In this document: positions 9,501 to 17,500 of the stretch, piece after piece | How positions within the stretch are numbered: position 1 is the first letter of the stretch | How the letters are laid out: the number at the start of each line of letters is the position of its first letter | Source of the DNA: a virus | IMG/VR virus record: IMGVR_UViG_3300006869_000039 | Location: 1 to 34,368 of that record | Direction: 5' to 3' (one strand) | Length of the DNA stretch: 34,368 nt | The notes under the pieces: model-generated | Seen by the model: the letters and a program-made list of their open reading frames with translations, nothing else | What the model was told of the DNA's origin: nothing | Databases searched by the model: none | Made by a program: the position numbers and the translations under genes

Positions 9501-10907
9501 GCCTTTGACTTGGGAGAAAGATTCTTTAGCACATCGGCTGAAGACTATCAGGAGGCTGATAGGTTTGCAGCTATTACATATAGTGGTGTATTCAATACTG
9601 AGACCAATGTAAACAAGCTCAATGAGTTTAACTTAGGTCTCCTTAACTTTAAAAACCTTGAGGAGTCCTTTGGTGAGATACAGATACTATCAGGTAGAGA
9701 GACTGACATACTTACATTACAGGAGGATAAGATATCATATGTCCTTTCAGGTAAGAACCTACTCTCTGATGCCGCTGCAGGTAGTGCAATCACATCAGTA
9801 CCTGAGGTGCTAGGAACACAGATTGCAAGAGTTGAGGAGTATGGTATCAGTAATAATCCTGAGAGCTTTGTGCAGTATGGCTACGACAATTTCTTTACAG
9901 ACTCAAAGCGTGGTGCTGTCCTTCAGCTAAGAGGTCAGGGGCAGGCTCAGCAGTTGACAGTAATATCTGAGCTAGGTATGCGGTCATGGTTCAGAGACTT
10001 GTTCTTAGGAAAGAATGATACTCAGAAGCTTGGAGCATTCGACCCATATATGAATGAGTATGTGCTATCATCAAATGATACTAAGCTACCTGTAGAGGAG
10101 GTCGTATTAAACTGTGGTGTAAAGAGAAGACTTACAGTATCAGCGGCGACACCTGTAAGCTTTACGGTGAATGTGGGTAATACGGTTGGTGTTTGTGATA
10201 TTGACTATGACATCATATCATTCTCAGACCCCGGCTCAATCACAATCGCTGAGGACTACACAGGAACATCTGTAAATACAGGCACTACAGGTGCAGGGAC
10301 GTTGGCATTTGCTAAGGACTCGGTATCAGATGACAATGTGGTAATTACATTGACACCTGCATCATCACCTCCGGGAGGAAAGCAGGTTGTTGTTCTCGAT
10401 ATAACGGTAGGGTGTCCTCAAGCACAGGAGATAACGCTGATAGAGGTTTGTGTATCAAAGGATAATCAAGCAGCAAAGACAATACATAATGAGTACCAAT
10501 GGACTGATGGCTCATTTACATCGGCATTAAAAAGCAAGCAGGTTATATTCCCTTCAGGAGATAGGAACTTACTTACTCCTGAGATTGCTGACTATACAAC
10601 TATAGTAGCCCCACAAGGTGGAAGTATTATCCCTAACGATGGAGATACGCTAACTATTAGAAGTATTAAAAAGAAAGGTGATACCTACGACTTTGATTTT
10701 ACAGCACCAACTCCTAATAGATTGATGTTCTGTAGAAGTAATACTCTATATCCGGGGACAGCTGCAGGATATAATTCACTTATTGCAGACCCTAATCTAC
10801 AGGTATTAACAGTATCATCTCCTTCTTTGGGAACTGTTCAGGGAGATGTTACGATACCATCTTCTACAGACCAATATATGTATATTATTTACGATTACTT
10901 TAGTTAA
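6510..10907 (+). CDS. Large tail hub / stabilisation protein (T7 gp12-like N-terminus)
   Basis: This 1465-residue protein starts HFISGKMNKSVDERLLPNGE and continues YVDALNVRLG. This matches the N-terminal pattern of tail tubular protein B/stabilisation proteins of podoviruses (F-x-G-x-MN-x-D-x2-R-x-LP-x-GEY-x-DA-x-N). The body is beta-rich, consistent with a propeller-like nozzle. Near residues 1195-1310 there is an immunoglobulin-like stretch rich in Thr/Val/Gly/Ser, followed by a C-terminal region coded by TACCAATGG and similar codons that may bind fibres. It is longer than T7 gp12 (about 800 residues), so extra domains are present. Codon choice is uneven: about 7.07-9.33 kb mixes GAA and GAG for Glu, while about 9.55-10.5 kb uses almost only GAG. 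The start directly follows the previous TAG. Confidence 0.6.
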   Translation: MANTKRHFISGKMNKSVDERLLPNGEYVDALNVRLGSTEASEIGSVENAKGNTQLTTLEFNGTALSNNAKCIGVYEDGTRETIYWFVHDPNFSAGAINKLDLIVSLNVKYDILTYHVVSERDGTTSSTTLNFNPTYLITGIDMVEDLLFFTDDYNAPRVIDITRNYQEPSGGVDQFTEEEILVIKKPPVESPSVVVQLQDGEENYLEERFLCFGYRYRYEGNQYSATSQFSKPAFIPSSFFISSTSFLNEGMVNSKNIATISFNSGGPLVKGIDLLFKESNSNIIKVIKKFDKSNDGIADNTIVNQTFDSNQIFTILPDSELLRLFDNVPRFAKAQTVMGNRLMYGNYVDGYDLKDKNGNPLRNEYQTSLEAIESQIAALPVEIDTNTFNIDGASSVVVDSVLRIDFEDQELKAGSVIDITFTIEHDQFTNSASPGSVPTQNSGQKFVAFTYVLPSDFATINDLATSTDFIDSIGSASTIKPVYDAVNPTSCSGITLTDKFNCSIPDTLTGSGTPATWTKYTSGRTTAINPPATPSAGEPILITSSGGSDDLELTILAMRWVDTPTGPTLNAYEYYNIISANVTFRSSESSLSLHSNRNYEVGIIYMDDFNRATTALISSQSNGVFVPCGNSSLQNKIQVTIPSYQLAPSFATRYKFCIKPDREGYQTIYSRIYFQDPITSNTFFLLDGENAQKAEEGARLIVKRDSTGALPSCTYATVLEKKAQVEDFITPDSGATVPAGVYMKMLANDFIAILDDDDIISPGTKYVEENNFTDFPTLVYDNLGGFTIPAGSTIKAEMTWTREGSSVFDVPGNDCSLTVEFISPTDYPDIVDWFDGANIEDAFTSAFNSIPFNDFTQTIYRQPNTSSTTPNYGLTNALNNVQYVWYRNAGDIRFVTRGLQSYGNTKNRRSKISVNWEIIRAENTIVFETEPSDALPDVWYESSESYAIDQSTGYHDGNVQPQNASQPAIIDTDFGNCYSFGNGVESYRIRDSIKGKAFDLGERFFSTSAEDYQEADRFAAITYSGVFNTETNVNKLNEFNLGLLNFKNLEESFGEIQILSGRETDILTLQEDKISYVLSGKNLLSDAAAGSAITSVPEVLGTQIARVEEYGISNNPESFVQYGYDNFFTDSKRGAVLQLRGQGQAQQLTVISELGMRSWFRDLFLGKNDTQKLGAFDPYMNEYVLSSNDTKLPVEEVVLNCGVKRRLTVSAATPVSFTVNVGNTVGVCDIDYDIISFSDPGSITIAEDYTGTSVNTGTTGAGTLAFAKDSVSDDNVVITLTPASSPPGGKQVVVLDITVGCPQAQEITLIEVCVSKDNQAAKTIHNEYQWTDGSFTSALKSKQVIFPSGDRNLLTPEIADYTTIVAPQGGSIIPNDGDTLTIRSIKKKGDTYDFDFTAPTPNRLMFCRSNTLYPGTAAGYNSLIADPNLQVLTVSSPSLGTVQGDVTIPSSTDQYMYIIYDYFS

Positions 10908-10910
10908 GAT

Positions 10911-11723
10911 ATGGCAGCACTAACAGGAGAATACACACTAACATATAGCGAATCATCACAAGGGTTCCCTTCATTCTATTCATACATACCTGAGATGATG
11001 ATAGGAATGAATAACTATCTATATACATTTAAGGGTGGTAACATATGGAGGCATAATACCAATGACACAAGGAACAACTTCTATGGTGTGCAGTACAGCT
11101 CTCAGATAACAAGTATATTCAATGAGGAGCCTCTTGAGAACAAGCTGTTTAAGACCATTAACCTTGAGTCTGATAAGGCATGGAGTGGAACATTTACCTC
11201 TGACGTTCAGACCACAGGGACTATTGATGCCTCGTGGTTTGAGAAAAAGGAGGGGGCGTGGTTTGCTTTTATGAGAAACTCAGGCACTACACCCGCAGCG
11301 AGTGAGGAGTATGTGCTACGTTCATTGAATGGTATCGCAGTAAGTAACAGTGTTAACTCTGCAGCTCCTGCTGCAGTGGAGATAAACTTCCCACTTACAA
11401 CATCTATAGGCAGCATACTAAGTATCGGTGACACCTTATACTTTATTGCATCTCCTGTAGCACCTAGCTCAACACCAACGATATGTGGTACAGTGACAGC
11501 AGTAAATATTGATTTGCCAAATAATGTTAATCAGATTGTCGTGGATACTACGGCAGGAAATATTCCTCCGGGAGCTGCTGATTATTTTATGTTTGTAAAG
11601 AATCAGATTGCTGAGTCACATGGTATATTAGGTCACTACTGTGAGTTCGTTCTCACAAACGATAGCACTGAAGCTACTGAGTTATTTGCAGTAGAGAGTG
11701 AGGTGATGAAATCTTTCCCTTAA
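10911..11723 (+). CDS. Tail-associated protein (stabilisation-protein-like fragment)
   Basis: This 270-residue protein begins three bases after the tail hub stop. Residues about 20-65 (FPSFYSYIPEMMIGMNNYLY, then TFKGGNIWRHNTNDTRNNFY) form a pattern I associate with the C-terminal region of tail stabilisation proteins in Bacteroidota phages, there as part of a longer chain. Here it stands as a separate gene. The remainder is beta-rich with Thr/Ala/Pro-rich loops. A role in the tail hub or fibre attachment is inferred from sequence pattern and adjacency. No enzymatic motif is visible. Confidence 0.5.
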   Translation: MAALTGEYTLTYSESSQGFPSFYSYIPEMMIGMNNYLYTFKGGNIWRHNTNDTRNNFYGVQYSSQITSIFNEEPLENKLFKTINLESDKAWSGTFTSDVQTTGTIDASWFEKKEGAWFAFMRNSGTTPAASEEYVLRSLNGIAVSNSVNSAAPAAVEINFPLTTSIGSILSIGDTLYFIASPVAPSSTPTICGTVTAVNIDLPNNVNQIVVDTTAGNIPPGAADYFMFVKNQIAESHGILGHYCEFVLTNDSTEATELFAVESEVMKSFP

Positions 11724-11729
11724 ATTTAC

Positions 11730-11737
11730 TATCTTTG
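11730..11737 (+). promoter_or_regulatory. Probable -7 promoter element for internal-protein genes
   Basis: TATCTTTG fits TAnnTTTG, lies just after the stop at 11721-11723, and is 23 bases upstream of the ATG at 11760. It is identical to the element at 4620-4627. No TTTG is found at the -33 position. Confidence 0.45.
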
Positions 11738-11759
11738 TGTGTAATCAAAGAATATACAC

Positions 11760-12527
11760 ATGGGACTAACATTAGCAGCAATTGGCTTAGGGGTACAGGC
11801 TCTATCAGGAGTCGGCTCATTTATCCAAGCAGGTCAGAGACAGAAAGAAATTGATAAAGCAAATGCAGCGGCACAGAAGGCTGTTGCTGAAGCAAAGAAA
11901 CAGATTCAACTAAAACCTTATGAGGCACTAACAGTTAGCGACACACCATATGAACGTCAGCGTGAGATGTTTGCATCTCAGGCGGCACAGGCAACACAGG
12001 CGGCAGCCGAGATGGGAGCCGCAGGTATGGGTCGTGTAGGTGCTATTGCTATGGCAGGAGACGAGGCACAGGCTAAGGTTCGAGACCAACAGATACAGCA
12101 GCTTGAAGCGATTGAGCAGTTGAAGGCTCAGGATGAGGCACGAGCATCACAGCAGTTGGCAAGTCTTTCATTACAAGAAGCTGAGGGGGCACAGAAGGCA
12201 GCGGCTGACGCACAGTCGGCTAAGGCTGCAGCTATCACCTCAGGTTTTGGTGCATTGACAAGCATCGGTCAGCAGATGGCATCAGTAAATCCTAAAACGG
12301 GAGAAGCTATGTTTGAGCTATATGGAAAGGATAAGTCAGGAGCAGCGGGTAGTCAAGGAGGAACTAAATCAGCGACTGCGGGAGGAACATCTATAGGAGG
12401 TTTTGACCCTCAACTTGCTTTTTCAGCTCTTCAAGGTGGAACAACCCCTGAAGGTCTTAGTACAAATCAAATGAATGCTTTATTAGAATATGCACAGTTA
12501 GGAGGCATGACTCAAAGAAACTATTAA
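11760..12527 (+). CDS. Internal virion protein-like (Ala/Gln-rich coiled coil)
   Basis: This 255-residue protein has a short apolar, glycine-containing N-terminus (MGLTLAAIGLGVQALSGVGS), a long Ala/Gln/Lys/Glu helical body (about 25-165), and a low-complexity Gly/Ser/Thr tail. The layout is like T7 gp14-type internal core proteins, which are ejected first and insert in the outer membrane. It precedes two further genes of internal-protein type (608 and 3334 residues), so the three may form the ejectosome of this phage. The assignment rests on layout and position. Its own promoter-like TATCTTTG suggests a separate expression unit. Confidence 0.5.
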   Translation: MGLTLAAIGLGVQALSGVGSFIQAGQRQKEIDKANAAAQKAVAEAKKQIQLKPYEALTVSDTPYERQREMFASQAAQATQAAAEMGAAGMGRVGAIAMAGDEAQAKVRDQQIQQLEAIEQLKAQDEARASQQLASLSLQEAEGAQKAAADAQSAKAAAITSGFGALTSIGQQMASVNPKTGEAMFELYGKDKSGAAGSQGGTKSATAGGTSIGGFDPQLAFSALQGGTTPEGLSTNQMNALLEYAQLGGMTQRNY

Positions 12528-12530
12528 CAC

Positions 12531-14357
12531 ATGGCTACATACTATAAATACGCAGAGCGAAGTGCAGAGGACTATGTCGATTGGGGAGCGATAGGTAAGA
12601 CAATGTCAGATACTCTGCTCAAGGAGCAGCAGAATCGTGACAAGATGAAGGCTGATATCGATAAAGCCTCTAATGAATTTGGAGAGGTATTGTCAAACGC
12701 ACCTCAAGGAGACCATAGAGGGTTAAATGAATATTCTCAAGAGTTTGCAAGTAATGCTCAGCAGTATCAGCTTATGCAGCTAAGGAATCTTAAGGCGGGA
12801 AAGCTTTCATTAAAGGACTATCTAATAGGTAGAGAGAATCTAAAGCAGGGAGCTAATGATGCCTTTGATATAATTAAGAAGTACAATGACAAGTATAGTG
12901 AGTATCAGCAAAGATTAAATGATGGAGTATCATCAGGATATGAAACATTCCTGCTTGGAGAGGTTGAGGGATTTGGTAATTTAACTAACACATCTTTATA
13001 TATCAATCCTACTGACGGAAAGGTTAGTGCGGGCAAGAGAGTATTAAGGGACCCAAGTAAACCTTACGACCCTAATACCAATCCATATACATCTAAGATG
13101 AGCGATAACCCTAATGACTTTAGGTCATTGGTAGACTTAAATTTTGCTCTGAGTGCTCAGATTGATAAGTACGACTCACAGGGAGCTATAGCGAACATCG
13201 CTAATAGCTTTGCTAAAGACTATCAGGTTATTACTGAGAAGGGAGCTAGAGGAGCATACACAAAAGTTTCAGATATTACACAGCTAGGAGAGGATGGTGT
13301 AAAATTTAAAGAAGCATTAGAACAAAAGATTCGAGCTGACTTTAGAACAAATCCAATACATACGATAAGTGCACTTAAAGATTATATAACTCAAATTCCT
13401 GTAGATGAGAATGGTAACTTTGATAAGGAGGGAACATTGACTACAATAGATTTTACTAGGAATCCTGAGGAAGCAAATGCTCATACCATACTATTAAAAC
13501 CAAATCCTTCACAGCCTGAAGGTGGTACAGATGTTATGGATGAAGATGCTGAAGGAGCACAGGAGCTTTTAGATTATATGATGGAGCAGGTAGGAAATTC
13601 AGTTATGGCATCATTAAACAAAAAGATTGAGATTTCTGCAGGCAGAGCTCCTCAGCAATTATCACAAGCGAGCAGGGCTGCTTCATCTAAAAGAAAGAGT
13701 GATAGGAATAGCTTAAATCTTTTAGCAGACCTATATTACGGTACAGACGAGGAGATAGATACCGCTCTTGAGAACTTGAGAGGATTAGGTACAACTCATG
13801 GTCCTATTAAAGACATACAAAGAACTCCAACAGGGGTGACTGTTATAACTGAGGGAGGAACAATTCCTTTTAGTTTTAAAGCAGGTGCCGGTGGAGTAGA
13901 TGCTCCCCTTAAAACAGTTACAGAATTTATTGAAGGAATATCTACAGAGTTTGGTATAAACTTTAGTGATGCTGTTAAAGGAGCTAACATTAAAAAAGGA
14001 AAATCCTTTAATAACTCGACAGAAACTTTTGATGCACCGATAGCTGTAGCAGTAAGTCCTAAAGATATGGTTAGAAAAGGGTTGGATGACCTTCTAAGTC
14101 AGATGCTTGATGAAGGAAAAGGAAGCGATAAAAACCTAGCTAGAGAGGTAGGTTTACAGCTTAAAGCATCAGGGGGTAAATATTCAATTCTTCAAGATGG
14201 AGTTGAGCTGCAGTCAGGTATACCTGCAAACACCACTGCTGTCATGCAGGCATTGAAGGGTGTGATACTTAATGATGAGATGTTAATAGAGAACGCTATT
14301 CCTGCACTTCAAAAGCAAGGAATAACAATAGGTGAAGGAGCAAATCAAGCCCCATAA
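12531..14357 (+). CDS. Putative internal virion / ejected protein, 608 residues
   Basis: The sequence opens MATYYKYAERSAEDYVDWGA and is mainly helical for the first 170 residues, with Gln/Lys/Asp-rich segments. The C-terminal half mixes beta and helical stretches; I see no catalytic motif or membrane segment. It starts three bases after the 255-residue internal-protein gene and ends ten bases before the giant gene, so the three are probably translated from one mRNA. T7-like phages carry two or three such proteins (gp14, gp15, gp16 equivalents) in this order, and this one occupies the middle place. Function beyond that is unknown. Confidence 0.45.
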   Translation: MATYYKYAERSAEDYVDWGAIGKTMSDTLLKEQQNRDKMKADIDKASNEFGEVLSNAPQGDHRGLNEYSQEFASNAQQYQLMQLRNLKAGKLSLKDYLIGRENLKQGANDAFDIIKKYNDKYSEYQQRLNDGVSSGYETFLLGEVEGFGNLTNTSLYINPTDGKVSAGKRVLRDPSKPYDPNTNPYTSKMSDNPNDFRSLVDLNFALSAQIDKYDSQGAIANIANSFAKDYQVITEKGARGAYTKVSDITQLGEDGVKFKEALEQKIRADFRTNPIHTISALKDYITQIPVDENGNFDKEGTLTTIDFTRNPEEANAHTILLKPNPSQPEGGTDVMDEDAEGAQELLDYMMEQVGNSVMASLNKKIEISAGRAPQQLSQASRAASSKRKSDRNSLNLLADLYYGTDEEIDTALENLRGLGTTHGPIKDIQRTPTGVTVITEGGTIPFSFKAGAGGVDAPLKTVTEFIEGISTEFGINFSDAVKGANIKKGKSFNNSTETFDAPIAVAVSPKDMVRKGLDDLLSQMLDEGKGSDKNLAREVGLQLKASGGKYSILQDGVELQSGIPANTTAVMQALKGVILNDEMLIENAIPALQKQGITIGEGANQAP

Positions 14358-14367
14358 AAAAAATAAT

Positions 14368-14574
14368 ATGGACGAAAAATATATTCAAGACTTGTGGGAA
14401 TGGACAACAAATCAAGACCCCACTTTTACACAAAGGTATACGTTTGACTCTTGGAAAAATAAACTTGAATCTAATTCACAGTATAGAGAAGATTTTCATA
14501 ATTGGGTTTCTTCTGTTGATTCTACTTTTCCTGAAAGAAGACCTTTTAATGATTGGAGCAATCTTGTATCTTCA
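14368..14574 (+). repeat. Tandem 34-residue protein repeat at the giant protein's N-terminus
   Basis: Residues 1-34 and 35-69 share W12/W46, D17/D51, T19/T53, F20/F54, R23/R57, F26/F60 and W29/W63, all exactly 34 residues apart. The DNA copies are diverged, so this is an old protein-level duplication, not a recent DNA repeat. It may be a packaging or docking module. Confidence 0.75.
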
Positions 14575-17500
14575 CAATCAGCAGATATCCCAACGCAAGT
14601 TGATGAACAACCTTTAAAAAAAAAAGACGTTACGGAATCTGTATCGGCAGATGGTTTATCGGAGCAGCAAAAGACTACTGACTTTCTTGACTACTCTCAG
14701 ATGGTCAGCTCACCTATCATGCAGGATGCTGCCACTAGACCATTGGTTGCAGAGGAGGATGTACCAACAACTACAGAGGAGCTAACTCAGACCCTGTCAA
14801 CAGCTCAGAGACAGGGAGGACAGAGATATGTTGAGATTGATGGAGAGTATATAGACCTACTTCACCCTGACGGAGATAAGAGAAGGAAGAACATAGATAG
14901 ATACCAAGAGTACCTATCAAGCCCTATGAAAAAAGGTATACCAACCATATCTGTAGGAGAATCTAAGGGATATGTATTACCATCAATTACTGCTCCAATA
15001 CCTTCCAAAACAAAAGAACAAAAACAGAAGGATGAAGCCGAAGGCAAGCGTGTATCTAAAGTAAAAAGGTTTACTGAGAATGAAAAAGTAGAATATGATT
15101 CTTACAATCCCCTTGTAAACGCATCATCAACACCACTTAAAGCTAGTCAGCAGAAAGGATACCTTCCGGGCAATGTAGAGTCTATACCAAGGGCAGCAGA
15201 TATTGTTAGTGGTAGAATGAAACCTGTGGTTCCTTTTGATATGGAGGCTTATAACAGAGATAAGGAGTTATATGCTATGATGTATGATGCTGAGGTTGAG
15301 ACATACAAGGACTACCTAAAAGATAAAGCAGATTATGTGAGAGCGGCAGATGGTAGGTACTATAACCCTGAAAACTTTAATGCAGGAGAAATATTTAATA
15401 ACAAAATAAATAAGCTTGTAAACCAAGAATTGATAGAAAAGGAAGAGGAGGCTGTGTCTATGATGCTTAGCGATGAGCTCTCTCCCTTTGGTTTTAAGGT
15501 AGACAAGACAGGAACATTTACCGACAGGATAATTGTTACTGCACCAAACGGTCAGCGTCAGGAGTTTAGTTTAAATAACTTCTTTGATGATACAGACTTC
15601 AATGAGTCGGTAAGGTTGAAGGCTTTCTTAAAGAGACAGTATGCTAAGGAGCTTACGGGGGGTAATATACCAAGAGATATATATGGTAAGGAGCTTAGTC
15701 TTCTTGATATTGATGTATCTCCTCAACAAAATGCCGACATAATTAATAAGCTTACATCCTCTGAACGTAGAGCTTTAGACCTAGATAGAGAGCGAGTAGT
15801 TGCGGGGCAGAGTCAGCTTATATACGAGAGCGACAAAGAGATTAATAATTTAAACGCTCAGCTTGAGGATACCAATAAAAAGATTGCAGAGGCAGAGAAG
15901 CTTCCTGAAAGCTATAAGGAGTGGAGAGGTAATGTCGAGGTCACTGTTAAGAATCAAGAGAGAGCAGACAGACTTCAGTTCTTAAATAAAAAGAAGAGTG
16001 CATTAGAGAAGGAGATAGATGATGCTAGCTTTGAGAACAGAAGACTTAAGAAAGATAAGCCAATTAATCCTGTATACAAGGAGTTTTTTTCAGATAATCT
16101 TGACGCACAGATTCAAACAGACACAGAGGTATTAAATGAAGAAAATAGAAGGCATATATATCTTGTAGATTTATTTAAAGAAAAGGAGGATGCCTTCCTT
16201 GAAGCAGAGAAGCAGGCATTAGCATTAGCTGAGCAGTCGTTTGATAAAAAGACTCAGACATGGAAAAGTGAAGAGGCAGAAAGGGATTATAATAAATTAA
16301 CAAATGTTTTAGAAAACGAAAAAATATTGTTAAACAAGTATGGAGAGAAGCTTCTGAATGAGGATATTAGACTGAAAATAAAAGACGAGCAGTTAACAAG
16401 AGATGTAGGTAGAAAGGCTGCTATTCAAGCAGAGATTGGAGAGCTTGGGGACTCTATAGTTTCTGCTATAGTTAGTGGAGCAGGGGCTGTCATAGAGGGA
16501 GGTACTGAGGAGTTTGCAGGAAATATTATTAGGAACATAAATAATATGTTCTATGATGAGACTGATGAGGAGTATATCACTGATGAAGAAATGAACGACC
16601 TTAAGAAACAATCCTCTATAAAAAAAGATTGGGTTGATTCTTACGGTAGTTGGGCAGACCTTACCCCTGAAGCTATGCAGGCTTTTAGGGAGTCTCTAGG
16701 TGTTGCGTCTATAGGATTCTATGGAGCACTAGAGTCATCACCCGCCATGCTATTATCTCTGATACCGGGAGGGAGAGCATTAGCTCCTCTTGGTTTCTCT
16801 TTCTTGAGTGCTCAGAACTTGAGAGAGCAGATGGATAACAACCCTGACTTTGACTATATGTCAGAGAATGATAAGCTAAAGTTTATAGCTCCTATGGCTT
16901 TTACAATTGGTCTTCTTGAGAACTATGGTGTTAGAAACGTAATGAGGAACTCATCTTTCCTAGGCAAGACAGCTGCAAAGCTAGCGGGAAAAGGACCGAC
17001 ATCAAAGACACTTAATGAAATATCTGACGACTTAGGTAAAAACTATTTCCAAAGAGAGGTTCGCAAATATGTAACGACAGGTCTTGGTGAGTTGGAGACA
17101 GAAGCAATGCAGGAGGCTTTAGATATATATGGCAAGGAGTATATGGACCTAAAGATGAAGAATAATTTTTGGGACCAAGATGTAAGATTCTTTAAGGATG
17201 AGAAGGGAGATGTTAACTACTTCTCAAAAGCAGCGTTGTCTCAGATTATTGAGTCAGGTATGGCAGGATTCTTTGGAGGTCTTACAATGAAAGCTCCAAG
17301 CACTATCGCAAATGCTGTAAAGGGAAACAAGGTTGAGGAGATAGATGACTTCACCTTTATGTTTTATGAAGCGGGTATGGAAAGTCCTACTATAGCAAAT
17401 GCTCAAAGAGCTCAGATAAACAACGACATTGCTAGTGGTAAGATAACAAAGGAGCAAGGGGACGATATGTGGAATACATATACACGTACCGTTGGTCAGA

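Noticed and set aside
14332-14367. GTG start extending the giant gene by 12 residues
   Set aside because: It overlaps the preceding gene's end, and ATG 14368 follows directly after an A-rich leader.
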